This document shows, one piece after another, positions 14,463 through 16,673 of a DNA stretch of 16,673 nt. Made by a program: the position numbers and the translations under genes. Position 1 is the first letter of the stretch. Every line of letters begins with the position of its first letter. The stretch comes from JACZSB01 sp965372015 (GTDB taxonomy: Bacteria > Fidelibacterota > Marinisomatia > SCGC-AAA003-L08 > TS1B11): positions 1-16,673 of the forward strand of contig CBDVAP010000054.1 in assembly GCA_965372015.1 (NCBI GenBank). The letters run 5' to 3'. The notes beneath the pieces are model-generated. The model searched no databases. It was not told the DNA's origin and worked only from the letters and a program-made list of their open reading frames with translations.

Positions 14463-15603
14463 AATCATCCCCGTCGTCCAGCCACCAGCGCTCCACAACC
14501 GGCGGGGCAGCCGGGTCGACCAGCTGGCCGGGCCGGGGCAGTACCACGGGTACATCAGCAGCAGCGGCGGCCTCCAGAACCCACTGGGGTGGCTCGAACC
14601 AATCGTGGAAGGCCAGATTGAACGTACCCCAATGAATCGGCTGCATCAACCCACCTCCCAGCTGCACATGGGCCGCGACCGCCTGGGGCGGATTGAGGTG
14701 GATTTCCGGCCAGGCCTGATCATAGGCCCCGATTTTGATCAGCGTGGCGTCAAACGGGCCGTATCGTTGGCCGATTTGGGCGAAGCCATCGTATGGCCCG
14801 GTATCACCGCTGAAAAACACCCGGTGGTTCGGACCGATAACGGCCCACGAGGCCCACAGGGTCGGATTACTACCCCCCAGCCGGCCGGAAAAATGCCGGC
14901 CCGGGGCGGCGGCAATCGCCAGCCCGGTGGTAGGATTCCACGAATCCCACCAATCCAGCTCAACGATCTGCGAATCGGCCACGCCCCACTTCTCCAGATG
15001 GGCCCCTACGCCTAAAGGCATCACGAAAACAATGCCTTTAGCGGCCAGTGCGATCACAGTTTTGCGGTCCAGGTGGTCGTAATGATCGTGGGAGATGATT
15101 ACCGCGTCCAGCGGCGGCAGATCAGTCAGGGCTATAGGCGGTGCATGAAACCGCCGGGGCCCGTAAAATGAAAACGGCGACACACGCTCGCTCCAAACCG
15201 GATCGGTGAGCAACCGGTAGCTGTCAATTTCGATCAGCACGGAAGAATGACCCATCCAGGTCAGTCGCAAACCACCGGGCGGTGGTAGGGTGTAATCTTC
15301 CGCCTCGCGGTAATCCACCGGTATCTCTTGGCGGGGCTCGCGCACCTGGTCACCAAAAAACCAGCGTCGCATCATGGTGAAAAAGCCCCCTGACGGCCCC
15401 CCCATATCAGTGGGTACCGGGTTGACGAACGACTGGCCGTCAAAGTTCGGTGAACGTTTGATTCTCTCCAGCCGGGCGCCGGTTGGCCGAGCCCCAAACT
15501 GAGCGAGGTTATCGGTGGAAATAATCAGGGCCACGGCTGCAACGATTAACAGTGCGGCGATTATCAGCAGGTAACTCAGCATTCTTTTAATCCTGAAATT
15601 CAT
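14461..15603 (-). CDS. Membrane-anchored NAPE-PLD-like metallo-beta-lactamase-fold hydrolase
   Basis: This 380-residue protein has an N-terminal membrane anchor (about 9-29), a linker, and from about residue 110 an MBL domain of the NAPE-PLD/RomA-like type. Motifs are TWMGHSSVLIEID, LLTDPVWSERVSPF, SHDHYDH (H172, H174, D176, H177), H237 in PGRHFSG, D267 in SGDTGPYDG, and H324 in PIHWGTF. All metal ligands are thus present. Relatives cleave phosphodiester bonds, including N-acyl-phosphatidylethanolamine in animals, and a membrane-lipid substrate would suit the anchor, but bacterial substrates are mostly unknown. Start ATG at 15603 agrees with the shared leader. It diverges from the cupredoxin gene; the stop lies against a kinase fragment, showing a breakpoint at its 3' end. 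Confidence 0.87.
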   Translation of the reverse strand: MNFRIKRMLSYLLIIAALLIVAAVALIISTDNLAQFGARPTGARLERIKRSPNFDGQSFVNPVPTDMGGPSGGFFTMMRRWFFGDQVREPRQEIPVDYREAEDYTLPPPGGLRLTWMGHSSVLIEIDSYRLLTDPVWSERVSPFSFYGPRRFHAPPIALTDLPPLDAVIISHDHYDHLDRKTVIALAAKGIVFVMPLGVGAHLEKWGVADSQIVELDWWDSWNPTTGLAIAAAPGRHFSGRLGGSNPTLWASWAVIGPNHRVFFSGDTGPYDGFAQIGQRYGPFDATLIKIGAYDQAWPEIHLNPPQAVAAHVQLGGGLMQPIHWGTFNLAFHDWFEPPQWVLEAAAAADVPVVLPRPGQLVDPAAPPVVERWWLDDGDD

Positions 15604-15685
15604 GACCGATGTTCCATCTATGTCAGGTTACGGCTACGACGCCCCAAGTGTACTGGGAAGAGCCGGGGGAAACTAGGCCGCCCGG
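15531..15685 (-). repeat. Duplicated leader and upstream segment, copy B (metallo-hydrolase)
   Basis: This is the partner of 14209-14363. Here the upstream part continues into an intact 218-nt divergent gap. The stem CGGCT/AGCCG is kept exactly, and the inner stem is kept in a shifted form (CCCA/TGGG). Confidence 0.75.
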
Positions 15686-15821
15686 ACCCCGGTCGCAAGG
15701 CCGGATTGGGCGAGGTCAGACCGGGCGATCAGGCACCAATCGTTGGAACAATCGCCACCCCCCGTAGTTCAAGTCCAATGCGGCCAACCGGCCCGCAGCA
15801 CCAACCCGGGGAGGGGGACAA
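15604..15821. promoter_or_regulatory. Divergent intergenic region with a conserved, foldable segment
   Basis: This lies between the start of the metallo-hydrolase (-) and the cupredoxin gene (+). Its first 82 nt are conserved in copy A and can form nested hairpins. The rest is GC-rich with several short inverted repeats. No -10/-35 pair is convincing. A GGAGG at 15810-15814 precedes the cupredoxin ATG by 7 nt. Confidence 0.5.
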
Positions 15822-16523
15822 ATGTTGAGTACAATCGGCAGGGCTTTTTTGATCGGGGCACTGGGCGCGCTATCGACAGCCTGGGCGGCCACCGAATTTC
15901 AGGTCACCAACAACGGTCTCAGCTCGTACACCATCGACGGGGAGACGAATCCGTCCTTGACGCTACGGCCGGACTCCACCTACATATTCCACATCAACGC
16001 ACCGGGGCACCCCTTCTGGATCAAGACCGTGCAGTCCACCGGAACGGGGAACGCCCACGACTCGGGCGTCACCAACAACGGCGCCGAGCAGGGCGACTTG
16101 ACCTTCACCGTCCCCGGCATCCCCCGCGAACAGCTATACTATAACTGCCAGTTCCATTCCCCCATGACCGGGACAATCACTATCGAGACCATAGTCGCCA
16201 CCAGCGGCCGGGCGCCACGGCCCGCAGGTTTCCGCCTGTACCCCAACTATCCCAACCCCTTCAACCCCACCTCGACTATCCGGTATGCTCTGCCCGAGGC
16301 CGCCCGGGTCACCCTGGCTATCTACGATGTCATGGGCCGGGAGGTAGCGCGCCTGGTCGATGGGAATCTGGAGGCGGGTACTCACAGCGTCGAGTGGAAC
16401 GGACAGGATCGGGCCGGGCGGGTGTTGCCCTCCGGCGTCTACATCGTCAGGCTACTTGCCACGCCAACGGCGGGGGCGACAGAGCAGGATCGCCTGTCGA
16501 TGCGAATGCTGCTATTAAAATAG
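15822..16523 (+). CDS. Secreted cupredoxin-domain protein with C-terminal T9SS/FlgD-like sorting domain
   Basis: This 233-residue protein has a signal peptide cleaved near residue 22 (STAWAATEF). A small beta-sandwich cupredoxin-like domain follows (about 24-125). Candidate type 1 copper ligands are all present: H63 in GHPFWI, and C109, H112 and M115 in YYNCQFHSPMTG. After a short linker, residues 137-233 form the FlgD-Ig-like C-terminal domain with YPNYPNPFNPTSTIRY, IYDVMGREVARLVDG, and the ending SGVYIVRLL. This type of C-terminus directs export through the type IX system in FCB bacteria. The protein is therefore probably a cell-surface or secreted electron-transfer or copper-binding protein. 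The start is well supported by GGAGG. It diverges from the NAPE-PLD-like gene. Confidence 0.87.
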   Translation: MLSTIGRAFLIGALGALSTAWAATEFQVTNNGLSSYTIDGETNPSLTLRPDSTYIFHINAPGHPFWIKTVQSTGTGNAHDSGVTNNGAEQGDLTFTVPGIPREQLYYNCQFHSPMTGTITIETIVATSGRAPRPAGFRLYPNYPNPFNPTSTIRYALPEAARVTLAIYDVMGREVARLVDGNLEAGTHSVEWNGQDRAGRVLPSGVYIVRLLATPTAGATEQDRLSMRMLLLK

Positions 16524-16583
16524 TTATACGGAAAGTCCCGCCTCAGGCGGGGCTGTTGCTGAAATAGTTATTTGGAAAGTCCC
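16519..16583. repeat. 21-nt direct repeat around a hairpin after the cupredoxin gene
   Basis: AATAGTTAT..GGAAAGTCCC occurs at 16519-16539 and 16563-16583 with only two differing bases. Between them, CCCGCC (16537-16542) pairs with GGCGGG (16546-16551) around TCA, a possible terminator without U-tract. The first copy contains the gene's TAG stop codon. Confidence 0.65.
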
Positions 16584-16584
16584 C

Positions 16585-16612
16585 AGCCTCCAGCCTCTAG
16601 CCTCTAGCCTCA
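16585..16612. repeat. Heptad-periodic tract, AGCCTCY units
   Basis: Four consecutive 7-nt units of AGCCTC plus one variable base. A shorter version (AGCCTCC AGCCTAC) is at 13557-13570, also next to the shared CAGCCCCTGGTCCAGC sequence. Confidence 0.65.
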
Positions 16613-16619
16613 TCTTCAA

Positions 16620-16673
16620 TCACCCCAGCCTGCGCTCCAGCCACCCCAGCCCCTGGTCCAGCAGCACCGCCAG
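16620..16673 (-). CDS. C-terminal end of an unidentified minus-strand gene (partial)
   Basis: The frame reads LAVLLDQGLGWLERRLG and ends at TGA (16622-16620); the rest lies beyond the window. It matches the in-frame tail after the flavodoxin gene (13550-13627). With only 17 residues the family cannot be named. It may be another gene of the flavodoxin/leader kind, since the neighbourhood is duplicated, but the tail may also be a non-coding repeat. Confidence 0.4.
   Translation of the reverse strand: MAVLLDQGLGWLERRLG

Noticed and set aside
14287..15015. 242-codon plus-strand frame opposite the metallo-hydrolase
   Set aside because: Its sequence is arginine- and proline-rich without motifs, and the minus strand carries an intact enzyme with all metal ligands.
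15765..15785. Possible tRNA T-loop (GTTCAAGTCC)
   Set aside because: The flanks do not pair as a T-stem and no acceptor, D-arm or anticodon arm fits.
15604..15790. Resemblance to cobalamin or cyclic-di-GMP-I riboswitch words (GGGAAGAGCCGG, GGTCGCAAGGCC, GGTCAGACCGGG)
   Set aside because: Individual words look similar, but the conserved cores of either riboswitch are not present in the right order or spacing. An Infernal search would settle it.
15743..16144. Plus-strand frame overlapping the cupredoxin start
   Set aside because: It is an out-of-frame shadow. The overlapping cupredoxin frame has a signal peptide, full domain and strong ribosome-binding site.

Overview
The window looks like a chromosomal piece of an uncultured, high-GC bacterium of the FCB supergroup or a related candidate phylum (for example Marinimicrobia, KSB1 or Calditrichota-like). 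The best clue is the secreted protein at 15822-16523, which ends in a type IX-secretion/FlgD-like C-terminal domain with the phrase YPNYPNPFNPTSTIRY. That C-terminus is typical of these lineages, but the phylum itself is an inference. There is no rRNA, tRNA, CRISPR array or intact insertion sequence that I can see.

Region 1 (1-5995, minus strand) is a complete-looking SUF iron-sulfur assembly operon, read rrf2-sufB-sufC-sufD-sufU-sufT-sufS, with sufS running off the left edge. The genes overlap or nearly touch, except for a 174-nt sufB-sufC gap filled with 7-nt-periodic sequence. The Rrf2 regulator carries the three-cysteine CX5CX5C cluster site of IscR. An IscR type-1-like palindrome lies 15 nt before its start, over the probable -10 box, so autoregulation by cluster status is likely.

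Region 2 (6000-11618) is ordinary mixed content. It holds a secreted class A beta-lactamase-like serine hydrolase (+), an APH-family kinase (-), a small secreted TonB-C-domain protein (+), a degenerate EAL plus HDOD signalling protein (+), and a two-gene unit of a secreted metallo-beta-lactamase-fold hydrolase with a DUF4442 hotdog protein (+).

Region 3 (11619-13627) is an accessory, repeat-dominated zone. It contains short hairpin elements, heptad-periodic tracts, copies of a dispersed AACCGCCAAGGCGCAAAG element (one interrupted by two hairpins), a 39-nt copy of the end of the DUF4442 gene, and an orphan, AT-richer gene for a probable exported protein.

Region 4 (13550-16673) shows module shuffling. 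A flavodoxin gene and a NAPE-PLD-like metallo-hydrolase gene (both -) are unrelated in their catalytic domains. They nevertheless share the same membrane-anchor leader and about 80 nt of upstream DNA, at about 80% identity. The intact copy diverges from a secreted cupredoxin/T9SS gene (+). The other copy keeps only a scrap of that signal peptide, joined at a 10-nt microhomology to a fragment of a histidine-kinase ATP-binding domain. Flavodoxin is followed, in frame after its stop, by 25 codons whose match is the tail of another minus-strand reading frame at the right edge of the window. This duplicated, rearranged locus is the most unusual part of the window.
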